DNA of 64,000 nucleotides from Xiheimicrobium sp052034585 (lineage in GTDB: Bacteria; Myxococcota; Myxococcia; Myxococcales; Myxococcaceae), in assembly GCA_052034585.1 (NCBI GenBank), contig JBPOIJ010000025.1, positions 40,052 to 104,051 on the forward strand, written 5' to 3'. Below, piece after piece: positions 49,902 to 59,300 of this stretch. Under the pieces are notes generated by a model. It did no database searches. It had not been told where the DNA came from and saw only the letters and a program-made list of their open reading frames with translations. Position numbers and translations under genes: made by a program. Numbering within the stretch: the stretch's first letter is position 1; each line of letters starts with the position of its first letter.

Positions 49902-51695
49902 ATGACGAACCGACGCACGGTCTCTCGACGCCGCTTTCTTCAGGCCTCTGCCGTGACCTTGGGCGCGCCCGCGACGTTGGCGAGCCTGCCCATCGCCACG
50001 ACCGTGAGCGCGGCGGGCCCTGCGCCGACGACCGGCAGCACCACGGTGGCTCGGTACATTCACGCGCGGCTCACCCAGCACGGCGCCACCGCGCTCTTCG
50101 GCGTTCCCGGCGCGACCTGTGACCCATTCTTCGCCGCGGCGAAGGACTCCGGCATGGAGCTCGTCATCACCGCGAGCGATCTCGAGGCGGGCTACGCAGC
50201 AGATGGCTTCGCGCGAATGAAGGGGTTGGGCGTCTGCTCCGTCACCTCGGGCGTGGGCACCATGAGTCTCCTCGCCCCCATCGCTGGGGCCTTCGTCGAG
50301 CGCGTTCCCGTCGTCGTGGTCAATGGCGGACCGACCCCGGAGGACCTCGAGCTGCAGCAGCACGAGGGCACGCTCTTCAGTCACTCCACCGGCAAGGCGA
50401 GCTCCGACCTCACCATCTTTCGCGAAGTGACCGCCGCCGCGGAGCGCCTCGAGTCGGCCGCCTCGGCCCCGAAGACCATCGACCAGCTGATCCGCACCGC
50501 GCTCGTCGAGCAGCGGCCGGTGTACCTCGAGGTGCCCAAACACCTCTGGGAAGCGAAGTGTCCGCCGTGGGCGGGCTCGCTCGACGTCACCCGCGCGCCG
50601 ACGGGAAACGAAGCCACGGTGGCGAAGAAGCTCGTGGAGCGGCTGCGCGCCTCCGAACGGCCGGTGGTGCTGCTCGGCATCGAGCTCCAACGCTTCGGCC
50701 TGGAGGACGCGGCGACGCGGCTGATGGAGAAGTGGGGCGTTCCCTGGGTCACCACGCTGCTCTCGAAGTCGGTCATCGACGAGCGCACCAAGGGCTTCGC
50801 CGGCGTCTACAGCGGCGATCGCAGCGTGGCCTCGGTCAAGCAGCTCGTCGACGGCGCCGACCTCGTGCTCGCGCTCGGGAGCATCTTCGGCCGCCAGCAC
50901 CGCAAGCTCGCCAGCCAGCGAAAGGACGCGCTCCACTGGGCCGCGAACGGCGTGGCACGGAGCGGAAAGACGTCGACCCCCATCGAGCTCGGCGCGCTGC
51001 TCTCCGAATTGGAGCGCCTCGAGTGGCAGCCCAACCCGAAGCACCTCGCTGGCCGAACGCCGAGCGGCTCGTCCTTCAAGGACCGGCGCGGTGCGCTGCC
51101 CATCGCCACCGAGTCGAAGGAGAAGGGCCTCGGCTACGACGACGTGATGGACGCGGTGAGCGGCTCCCTCGACGAGAAGACGGTCGTCGTCACCGACACG
51201 AGCCTCTCCATGTACCCCGCTGCCGAGCTCGAGGTGCGCGGGCGCAAGGCGGTGGTGGCGAACGCGGTCTGGCAGTCCATCGGGTTCTCGGTCGCGGCGT
51301 CGGTCGGGGTCTGCGTCGCCCAGGAGCGGCGCGCGGTCGTCGTGTGCGGTGACGGCGGCTTTCAGATGACCGCGCAGGCGCTCTCGACGATGGCGCGGCG
51401 GCGACAACCCATCACCGTGCTCGTGCTCGACAACGGCCAGTACGGCATCGAGCAGTTCCTCCTCGAGCCGAAGTACTTCCAGAGCGCGGGGCCGCTGAAG
51501 CCGTACCTCGCGCTCCACCAGTGGGACTATCGCGGGCTCGCGAAGGCGTTGGGCCTCGAGCGGAGCACGACGGTCGAGACCCGCGCCCAGCTCGACGAAG
51601 CGCTCGCCGCGGCGAAGGGCCTCAAAGGTCCCTCCTTCCTCCACGTTCGGGTCCGGCCGCACGACCTGCCCGCGGTGCTCACCGGAGCGAGCTGA
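49902..51695 (+). CDS. Tat-exported ThDP-dependent decarboxylase/synthase-like enzyme with Glu-to-Asp change
   Basis: 597 residues. The twin-arginine signal SRRRFLQAS (residues 8-16) is followed by a hydrophobic stretch, so the folded enzyme should be exported. PYR domain: HGATALFGVPGATCDPFF and ASDLEAGYAADGFAR; the position of the catalytic Glu that contacts ThDP N1' is Asp 93. Middle domain 230-380. PP domain: cofactor motif CGDGGFQMTAQAL (about residues 482-494) and VLDNGQYGIEQF. The closest known types are acetolactate synthase, benzoylformate decarboxylase and indolepyruvate or pyruvate decarboxylases. The next gene begins one base after the stop and is also Tat-exported. A periplasmic ThDP enzyme is rare. 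Confidence 0.88.
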   Translation: MTNRRTVSRRRFLQASAVTLGAPATLASLPIATTVSAAGPAPTTGSTTVARYIHARLTQHGATALFGVPGATCDPFFAAAKDSGMELVITASDLEAGYAADGFARMKGLGVCSVTSGVGTMSLLAPIAGAFVERVPVVVVNGGPTPEDLELQQHEGTLFSHSTGKASSDLTIFREVTAAAERLESAASAPKTIDQLIRTALVEQRPVYLEVPKHLWEAKCPPWAGSLDVTRAPTGNEATVAKKLVERLRASERPVVLLGIELQRFGLEDAATRLMEKWGVPWVTTLLSKSVIDERTKGFAGVYSGDRSVASVKQLVDGADLVLALGSIFGRQHRKLASQRKDALHWAANGVARSGKTSTPIELGALLSELERLEWQPNPKHLAGRTPSGSSFKDRRGALPIATESKEKGLGYDDVMDAVSGSLDEKTVVVTDTSLSMYPAAELEVRGRKAVVANAVWQSIGFSVAASVGVCVAQERRAVVVCGDGGFQMTAQALSTMARRRQPITVLVLDNGQYGIEQFLLEPKYFQSAGPLKPYLALHQWDYRGLAKALGLERSTTVETRAQLDEALAAAKGLKGPSFLHVRVRPHDLPAVLTGAS

Positions 51696-51696
51696 G

Positions 51697-52872
51697 ATGA
51701 TCACCCGTCGCTCGGTCCTCGTCGCGTCATCGCTCGCCCTGCCCTCCTTCGCGCGGGCTTCGAACCTGCGCGGCGGCGAGGTGCTCCCCGACCCGTCCTT
51801 CGACGTGCCTCGCAAGAAGGTGCCCTTCGCGGTCGGCGTTCGTCCGCATCGCACTGGAGGCGTCAGGCTCGAGCTCGAGGCCGCGCCGCTCGAGACGCCG
51901 ACGGGAAAGAAGCACCTCATTCACAACTACGGCCACGGCGGCGGTGGCATCACCTTGAGCTGGGGCTGCGCGAGCGTCACCAAAGATCTCGTCGCCAGTC
52001 TGCTCCCGAAGCTCGAGACGAAAGAGAAGACGCCGGTCGCGATCCTCGGCACGGGCGTCATCGGCCTCACCGTCGCCAGCGAGCTCAAGCGCGCCTGGCC
52101 GAACCTGCCGCTCACCGTCTACGCGAAGGACCTCGACGTCTCGCGCACCACCTCGTTCATCGCCGGAGGCCAGTTCGAGCCGTCCATCATCTCCAACGAG
52201 TACGTCACTCCAGCGCAGCGCGCGGTGCTCGCCGACTATCTGCGCCGCGCGAAGACCCGGGTGGTGGAGCTGCAGAACTCAGGCAACCGGCTCCTCTACG
52301 GCGTCGCCGAGCGAAGGAACTACACGCTCGATCAACCAGTGAAGGCCTTCGACGAGTGCACCCCGCGTGACGTCGTCGCCGAGCCGCGCAAGGGCAACCT
52401 CCCCTTCGCGAAGCTGAACCAGCCGGGCAAGGAGTACTCCACCTGGCTCATGAACCCGATGATCCTCCTCCCGAAGTTGGTGAGCGAGCTCGAGGCGCAG
52501 CAGGTGGCGTTCGAGGCGCGCACGTTCACCGAGCTCAAGGACGTCGCCGCGCTCGCGCAGCCCATCGTCATCAACTGCACTGGCCTCGGTTCGAAGACGC
52601 TCTTCCGCGACGAGAAGCTGATTCCCCAGCGCGGCCAGCTCGTCGCGCTCGAGAAGACCCACGAGAAGCAGTTCTATTTCTTCAGCGGCGGCTGCGCGAA
52701 CAAGGTCATCTCGTACGCCTTCTGCCGGCAAGACGACGTGGTGCTCGGCGGGACCATTCAGGCCGGAAACGACTCGACGACCATCGGCCCCGACGATGAC
52801 GCCGCCTTTCAGCGGCTGCTCTCCAACTCCCGCACGCTCTTCGGTGGAGCGCCAGCGGCCTGCCTCCGCTGA
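51697..52872 (+). CDS. Tat-exported, circularly permuted D-amino-acid-oxidase-like flavoprotein
   Basis: 391 residues. Tat signal (TRRSVLVASSLALPSFARA). The DAO signature that is normally C-terminal is near the start: VGVRPHRTGGVRLELE (47-61; Arg 49 matches the substrate-binding Arg 283 of human DAO) and IHNYGHGGGGITLSWGCA (75-92). Only then comes the FAD dinucleotide-binding start VAILGTGVIGLTVASEL (114-130), the usual N-terminus, then FIAGGQFEPS, VINCTGLGSKTL, QRGQLVALE and VVLGGTIQAGNDS. The end, DDDAAFQRLLSNSRTLFGG, joins smoothly to the start of the permuted part. Predicted reaction: oxidation of a D-amino acid or similar amine to a 2-oxo acid and peroxide, in the periplasm. The 2-oxo acid could feed the ThDP enzyme. 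Confidence 0.88.
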   Translation: MITRRSVLVASSLALPSFARASNLRGGEVLPDPSFDVPRKKVPFAVGVRPHRTGGVRLELEAAPLETPTGKKHLIHNYGHGGGGITLSWGCASVTKDLVASLLPKLETKEKTPVAILGTGVIGLTVASELKRAWPNLPLTVYAKDLDVSRTTSFIAGGQFEPSIISNEYVTPAQRAVLADYLRRAKTRVVELQNSGNRLLYGVAERRNYTLDQPVKAFDECTPRDVVAEPRKGNLPFAKLNQPGKEYSTWLMNPMILLPKLVSELEAQQVAFEARTFTELKDVAALAQPIVINCTGLGSKTLFRDEKLIPQRGQLVALEKTHEKQFYFFSGGCANKVISYAFCRQDDVVLGGTIQAGNDSTTIGPDDDAAFQRLLSNSRTLFGGAPAACLR

Positions 52873-52881
52873 GGACCTCGC

Positions 52882-53523
52882 ATGCTCACGCTCGCCCTCG
52901 TCATTCTCGCTGCGGCGCCTCGCACCGACGGCGTCTACCTGCCCACGAAGGTGGTTCCCCAGGTGCTGAAGGGCCAAGGCGACGAGTTCGCGCTCGGTCA
53001 CGCGCTCGTCTTCGACGCGAAGCAGGTCACCATCGGCTACGACATGGAGGAAGACACCAAGCAGTGGCGCTGGAGCAAGGAAGCCGGCCTCGAGGTGCGC
53101 AGCGGCGACGCCTGGAGCCAGGCGAGCTGGAAGGACGGCGCGAAGGGCACCGTCACCACCACTCTCCGCGGCGAGGCCGAGACGTTCAGCTTCGTGCCGA
53201 AGACGCTCGCGCAGCTCCGAGCGCTCCGTCAGAAGACCGACGACCGCGGTGTGTTGCCCTCGTTGCGCGGGACGTGGACGAGCGGAGACCGAGTGCTCGT
53301 CATCGCCGAGCCGAGCACCCTCGACGGCAAGCCGGTGAAGCTCGAGAGCGCGCGCTGCAACCACTCCTGTCTGGACAAGGAGACGTCGTGCGTTCAGCTC
53401 GAGAAGACGCTCCTCCTGGTGCAGGGCCGAACCCTCTCGGAGGTCAGCATCGAAGGGGCCTGCGGCAATCACACCGCCGGCGTCGAGCTCGTGAAGGGCG
53501 GCCTGTCGTTCGTGCGCAAGTGA
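52882..53523 (+). CDS. Secreted protein of unknown function, 213 aa
   Basis: Starts 9 bp after the oxidase stop on the same strand, so it is probably the last gene of that unit. The short signal peptide is MLTLALVILAAAPRTDG. The mature protein is beta-rich with four cysteines near the end (CNHSCLDKETSCVQL; EGACGNHTAGVEL). No family is recognised. The convergent aldehyde dehydrogenase gene ends 9 bp away. Confidence 0.7.
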   Translation: MLTLALVILAAAPRTDGVYLPTKVVPQVLKGQGDEFALGHALVFDAKQVTIGYDMEEDTKQWRWSKEAGLEVRSGDAWSQASWKDGAKGTVTTTLRGEAETFSFVPKTLAQLRALRQKTDDRGVLPSLRGTWTSGDRVLVIAEPSTLDGKPVKLESARCNHSCLDKETSCVQLEKTLLLVQGRTLSEVSIEGACGNHTAGVELVKGGLSFVRK

Positions 53524-53532
53524 GCGCCCGAC

Positions 53533-54918
53533 TCAGAACACCTTCTTGAAGAGCTCCATCGACGCCTTGTACGGCGGGTAGCGCAGCTTCACGTCCATCT
53601 TCACCGACTTCTTCACCACCGAGCGATGGTGGCTGAACGCATCGAAGGTCGCCTTGCCGTGGTACTGGCCCATGCCTGCCTGGCCGACCCCGCCGAAGGG
53701 CAAGCCCGAGACGAAGTGAATGAGCACGTCGTTCACCACCGCGCCGCCGCTCGTGGTGCGGGCGAGGATGCGGTCGACGGTGCGCTCGGAGTTGCTGAAC
53801 ACGTAGAGCGACAGCGGCTTCGGCCGGGCGCGCACGAAGTCGATCGCCTCGTCCATGCTGCCGACCTCGACGATGGGCAGGAGCGGGCCGAAGATCTCCT
53901 CGGTCATCAGCGGTGACGAGAGCTCGACGTCGACGAGCAAGGTGGGCGCGAGGTACTTGGTCGCTTCGTCGTGCTGCCCGCCGGCGACGACCCGACCGCC
54001 CTTCATCAACGAGACGAGCCGTTGGTGATGCTTGGTGGTGATGACGCGGCCGTAGTCGGGGCTGCTCTTCGGGTCGGCGCCGTAGAGGGCGACGAGCTGT
54101 TCCTTGCAGGCCTCGACGAACCGGTCCTTCACCTCTTTGTGCACCAGCGCGTAGTCGGGCGCGATGCAGGTCTGCCCGGAGTTGTACGTCTTGCCCCACA
54201 TCATTCGCCGCGCGGTGACCTCGAGGTTGATGTCGGCGTCGATGAAGCAGGGCGACTTGCCGCCGAGCTCGAGGATGACGGGCGTGAGGTGCTTGGCCGC
54301 GGCCTCCATCACGATCTGCCCGACCCGCGTCGACCCGGTGAAGAAGATGAGGTCCCACTTCTCGGCGAGGAGCTGTTGGTTCGTCTCCGCTCCGCCCTGC
54401 ACCACGGTGACGTAGCCGTCTTCTCCGAAGGCGTGGTGGAGCACCTTCTCGATGACGACGGCGGTGTGCCGGGAGATCTCACTCGGCTTGAGCACCGCGT
54501 TGCAGCCCGCGGCGATCGCCCCAATCACCGGCACGAGCGCGAGCTGGAACGGGTAGTTCCAGGGGCTGATGATCAACACCGTGCCGAGGGGCTCGGCGAG
54601 CTGCATGCCGGTCGCGGGAAAGAACGTGAGCGGCACCGAGCTGGTCTGCGGCTTCACCCATGACTTGAGGTGCTCGGCGGCGTGGTCGAGCTCGGCGAGA
54701 ACGGGACCGATCTCCGAGGGGTACGCCTCGTGGGTGCACTTGTTCAGGTCGGCCTTGAGCGCGTCGTAGATCTGCTGCTCGTGCGCCTCGATGCTGGCGC
54801 GCAGCTTGGCGAGCCGCTGGAGCCGAAACTCGACGGGCAGGGTGACCTCGCTCCGGAAGAAGGCGCGGGCGCGCTCGACGAGGGGACCGATGGGGTTGAG
54901 GCGAACGGGGTCTCGCAT
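53533..54918 (-). CDS. Aldehyde dehydrogenase, class 3-like
   Basis: 461 residues from ATG 54918 (an upstream in-frame start at 54954 is less likely). Motifs: LGTVLIISPWNYPFQLALVP, KPSEISRHTA, FFTGSTRVGQIV, VILELGGKSPCFID (catalytic-base Glu), NSGQTCIAPDY (catalytic Cys), EEIFGPLLPIV and the family end PFGGVGQAGMGQYHGK. The lack of an N-terminal extension, the ISPWNYPFQL form and the hydrophobic C-terminal tail (KASMELFKKVF) point to ALDH3/coniferyl or fatty aldehyde types using NAD(P)+. It could take aldehydes made by the adjacent ThDP enzyme, if these enter the cell (inference). Confidence 0.92.
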   Translation of the reverse strand: MRDPVRLNPIGPLVERARAFFRSEVTLPVEFRLQRLAKLRASIEAHEQQIYDALKADLNKCTHEAYPSEIGPVLAELDHAAEHLKSWVKPQTSSVPLTFFPATGMQLAEPLGTVLIISPWNYPFQLALVPVIGAIAAGCNAVLKPSEISRHTAVVIEKVLHHAFGEDGYVTVVQGGAETNQQLLAEKWDLIFFTGSTRVGQIVMEAAAKHLTPVILELGGKSPCFIDADINLEVTARRMMWGKTYNSGQTCIAPDYALVHKEVKDRFVEACKEQLVALYGADPKSSPDYGRVITTKHHQRLVSLMKGGRVVAGGQHDEATKYLAPTLLVDVELSSPLMTEEIFGPLLPIVEVGSMDEAIDFVRARPKPLSLYVFSNSERTVDRILARTTSGGAVVNDVLIHFVSGLPFGGVGQAGMGQYHGKATFDAFSHHRSVVKKSVKMDVKLRYPPYKASMELFKKVF

Positions 54919-55057
54919 GGCGGCCAAGGTAGCGCCCTCACTGGCGCGGCGCACTCCCTACGCGCCCCAGCGGCGGCCGGATTCCCAGCGTGATTCGCAG
55001 CGCGTGAAGAAGCACCGCAGAGTAGCGTCGTTCGCTCCACACCCCCGGGAACCCCAC

Positions 55058-56320
55058 ATGACCGCTCGACTCGCCTTCGTAGGCCTCGCCCTCGTCTTCT
55101 CCGGCACCGCTCGAGCCGCTGGGTGTTTCGAGGAGCTGACCGACGCCGCGGTCTGTGGCGTCACGGTCGTCGAAGACGAGACGCTCTGCGGAGTCGAGAC
55201 CATCACCGACGCGACGGAGTGCGGCACCAAGAAGGTCTCCGACGCAGCAAAGTGCGGCACCGAGACCATCACCGATGGGGCCGAGTGCGGCTGGGAGACG
55301 CTGACCGGGCTCGCCAAGTGCGGCGAGAAGTGCGTCACCTCGCTGGGGGCGAAGTGCACCTGCAAGGTGGCGAAGTCGTGCAAGGTGGCCAAGTCCTGCA
55401 AGGTCGCCAAGTCGTGTGAGAAGCCGAAGAAGTGCGAGAAGCCGAAGACCTGCACCCGCAAGCTCGCCTCCTGCGACCCGTTCCCCGAGGCGTGGAAGGC
55501 GCAGGTCGTCGCCGCGGTCACCGCCAAGCACCAGGACCACCTCACCAAGCTGAAGGAGTCGGCGTCGAAGATTCCCGACCAGGCCGCGATGGCCTCGATG
55601 GTCGGCGACAAGGTGAAGGCCCTGCCAGACACGCTGGGGCCGTACTCGAAGCTCATCGCCGCGAAGTCGAAGCAGCTCACCGAGGTGCTCAACGACGAGA
55701 AGAAGCGCGAGCTCGTGCAGCGCATCATCCTCAAGGCCGCGAACCGGGAGCTCGACGCGAAGCTCAAGGCCGACGTGAAGCAGCTCGCCGCCGCGCTCAA
55801 GGTCTCGGAGGAGAACCAGAAGGATCTCCCTGGCCTGTCCGGGGTTCCCTTGCCGGGGCTGCCGAAGAAGGGCGTCGAGGGGCTCAAGGCCGCCGGCGGT
55901 GACGACGACGACGAAGGCATCGTGGCGAAGAAGAAGAAGCCGAAGCCGCTCTACCCACGCGTGCACGCGATCACCCTCAACCTCGGCATGGGTGTTCTCG
56001 CGAACTTCTCGATCTCCATCGGCGTGGTGTTCGACGACGACGGCAACGTGAAGGGCCTCTTCAGCGGCGGCTACGGCTTCGGCATTCAAGGCAAGGTGGG
56101 CGTCGACGTGACCTACACGATGATCTCCGAGTCGAAGCTCGCCGACGCCGATGGCGTGGGCATCGGCGTGGTGGGAGACGCGGCCTATTACGGCGGCGTC
56201 GCGGTGGGCGTCTCGTGGGCGATTCCTGCGAGCAACGCGATTCCGTCGTGGTCGGTGGGCCCGGCGGTCGGCGTCGGCGCCGGAATCGCCTACGCGTACG
56301 ACACCGCCTACGTGTTCTGA
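55058..56320 (+). CDS. Exported protein with 11-residue Cys-Gly repeats and a CKVAKS tract
   Basis: 420 residues from ATG 55058. The signal peptide is MTARLAFVGLALVFSGTARAAG. The region 24-95 has five to six 11-residue units, each CGxETITDxxE-like (CGVETITDATE, CGTKKVSDAAK, CGTETITDGAE, CGWETLTGLAK), then a basic Cys tract with CKVAKS three times and CEKPKK/CEKPKT. Helices follow (KHQDHLTKLKESASKIPD; KELVQRIILKAANRELD-like), then a low-complexity D/K segment and a beta-rich, Gly-rich end (GVLANFSISIGVVFDDDGNV; GGVAVGVSWAIP) resembling lipid-binding SYLF-type or small barrel proteins. Function unknown. Confidence 0.8.
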   Translation: MTARLAFVGLALVFSGTARAAGCFEELTDAAVCGVTVVEDETLCGVETITDATECGTKKVSDAAKCGTETITDGAECGWETLTGLAKCGEKCVTSLGAKCTCKVAKSCKVAKSCKVAKSCEKPKKCEKPKTCTRKLASCDPFPEAWKAQVVAAVTAKHQDHLTKLKESASKIPDQAAMASMVGDKVKALPDTLGPYSKLIAAKSKQLTEVLNDEKKRELVQRIILKAANRELDAKLKADVKQLAAALKVSEENQKDLPGLSGVPLPGLPKKGVEGLKAAGGDDDDEGIVAKKKKPKPLYPRVHAITLNLGMGVLANFSISIGVVFDDDGNVKGLFSGGYGFGIQGKVGVDVTYTMISESKLADADGVGIGVVGDAAYYGGVAVGVSWAIPASNAIPSWSVGPAVGVGAGIAYAYDTAYVF

Positions 56321-56355
56321 GACGGGAATTCCGTGCACGGGCACTGCCGCGCGGT

Positions 56356-59300
56356 ATGTCCGTGGGCATGGTCGTCAAGCGTTGCTGGCTCGTGCTCGTC
56401 GTTCTCCTGAGCGCCTGCCCTCCGAGAGTCCCCACTCCCTCGCGCGCGCTCGAAGAGGCGCTGGCCGACGTGGCCGATGGGAACGCGAGCGCACGGGCCT
56501 GGGCGCTCTCCGGCGTGCACGCGCTCTTCGCCGAGTCGAACGCCGACAAGGCCCGCACCCAGCTCGATCAAGCGCTCAAGCAAGACGCGGCCGACGCGTG
56601 GGCGTTGTGGGGGCAGCTGCGGCTGGCGGAGCGGCAGACCCGGAGCGAGACGGGCGTGGGCATCGCGCTCGACCTCATCGAGCGAAACCCGGAACACCCG
56701 CTCGCAGCCATCTCCGCGAGGTACGTGCTCGACCACGTGCTGACCGCGCAGGGCACCGACGACGCGGTGCTCGCGCGCGTGCCGGGGCTGCTCGAGAAGC
56801 CGCTGAGCGCGGACGCGGCGCACCTCCTCCGGGCCTGCGTCGCCGCCATCGCCGAGGAGCGTCGTGACGGTGCGAAGGTGAGCGCGGTGCTCGCCGACAT
56901 GGGGGTGCCCACCGTCGTCTCCTTCGCCGGGCCCTTCAGCCCGTGGTCGCTGCTGGCGGTGGAAGACGCGACGCCTCCAGAAGCGACTGGCTCGTTGGCG
57001 ACGCTCGGCACCGGGCCCTTCGGTCCGCTCTCGCTGCGCACGCTCGGCTTCGCCGACGGCCGGTTGTCGCTCTCTGGTGAGGGCTCGTCGGGAGACGTCT
57101 TCCTCTTCGCGGTCGATCTCGACGTGCCCGACTCCAGCACCTACGTGCTGCGCACCATCTCGTCGATGGATCACGTCGCCATCGTCGACGGGACGAAGGT
57201 GCTCAGCCGTTTCACCTGGGAGCGGCCGGCCTCCACCTTGAGCGCACGCGCCATCAGCCTCGAGGCGGGGCGGCACCGGCTGCTGATCAGGGCCGCGAAG
57301 AAGGACCAAGCCGGCCACTTTCAGCTCGCGGTCCAGCGGCTCGACGGCAAGCCCTCGAAGCTCCAGTTCACCGCGGCGACGGGCGCTGCCGCACGGTGGG
57401 AGGGCGTCTCCTTGCCCGACTCGGTCGAGGGCGTCTGGCCCGATGCGAGCGCCGTGCATCACGCGCTGATGGAGGAAGCGGGCGACGCGCTCGCGCGATT
57501 GGCAGCAGCCCACGACGGCCTGGGCCGCGATCGCGACGGCGCACGACGGGTCCTCGCGGGGCTCGAGCCGAGCGTGAACGGGTCCTTGGTGCACCTGCTC
57601 CGCGCCGAGCTCGATCTCTCGGACAAGTCGATGGCGGCGAAGGTCGCCAAGGGGCGGGCGACCCGCGAGCTCGAGTCGGCCCTCTCGAAGGACCCGGGCA
57701 ACGTCACCGCCACGCTCACGACCGCGCAGCTCATGTTGGAGGACGCCCGCACCGTCGATGCGCTCGAGCTGGTGCGGCAGGCGCGCAGCCAGCAGACGAC
57801 CGCGGCCGTGCTCTGGCTCCAGGCGCGCATCGAGCTCACCCTGGGCCTCGACGCGCAGGCTGTGCTCACCGCGAAGGAAGCCCTCACGGCGGCGCCCGGT
57901 CACTGCGAGGCGCTCACGCTCCAGTACGACGTGGCGAGGCGGCGCGACGCGATCGCCGACGCGGAGGCCTTGCTCGAGAAGACGAAGCGCTGCGCGAACG
58001 CGACCGCCCGGGAAGCAGAGCACCTGCGCAGCCGGGGCAAGCTCGCCGAGGTGGTCTCGCTCTGGAAGCTCCAGCTCGGGCGCGACGAGTCCCAGACGAG
58101 CGTGGCGACCTCGCTCTCGAACGCGTTGGTGGCGCTGCGGCGCTTCGACGAGGCCCTCGCGGTGCTGCGGGCGAGCGAGAAGGTGTGGCCACGCAACGCC
58201 CAGCTCCTCAAGCACGAGGCTGACGTGCTGGAACAGGCAGGCAAACCAGCCGAGGCGTTGGTGGCGAGAGAACGAGCGCTCGGCTTCGACGGAGCAGATC
58301 TCGCCCTGCGCCGATCGGTCGAGCGAGCGAAGACGGGCAAGGAGCTGCTCGACGCCTACGCCATCTCCTCCGCCGCCGCGCTCAAGGCCTACGAGGCCGC
58401 GCCGGGGACGGAAGAAGCCAACGCCGCCTTCCTGCTCGACGCCGCCGCCATCGAGGCGTTTCCCGACGGCACCCAGGTCGACCGAATCCACATCCTCCAG
58501 AAGGCGCTCGATCAGGCCGGGGTGGAAGAAATCGGTGAAGTGCAGATCCCCTCCGGCGCTGCGGTGCTCTCGCTGCGAACCCTGAAGCCCGACGGCACCA
58601 CGCTCGAACCCGAGAGCATCGAAGGAAAGGACACGGTCTCGCTGCCGGGCGTCCAAGTCGGTGACGTCGTCGAGTACGAGTACCTGCTCGCGCACCCGAC
58701 GCGGGGCCCTGGCCAGCCCGGCTTCACCGCTTCGAACTTCTATTTCCAGGTGGCCCGCCAGCCGAACAACTGGAGCACCTACACCGTCATCGCGCCGAAG
58801 GGCTCGGGCATGAGCGTCGACGCGCACAACCTGAAGGACGTGGCGCCCGTTCGTGTCGAGGGAGACAAGGAGCTCTTCTTCCACGAGGAGAAACGAGTCG
58901 CCCCGTACATTCCCGAGCCGCAGGGCCCGCCCTCGGCGACCGAGTGGTTGCCGTTCGTGAGCGTCGGCGCGGGCGCGAAGGGCAACGACGGCGTGGTGAA
59001 GACCTACGCCGACGTGTTCGGCGATCGCGGCGCGGTCACCTTCGAGGTCGAACAGTTCGCCAAGGCCGCGGTGGGCGAGGCGACCGGCCTCGAGGCCGTG
59101 AAGGCCGTCTACTCGGCGGTGATGAAGAAGCTCTCGGGGCGAGACGCCGGCCTCGCGATGTCGGCGGCGGAGAGCGTTGGGCAGGATCGAGGCTCGCGCA
59201 CCTGGCTGTTGGTGGCGGCGCTGCGGGCGGTGGGCTTCGACGCCCGGCTCGCTGGCGTGCGCGGCTTCACGGCCGACCCGGCGCCCTCGGTGTTTCCCAA

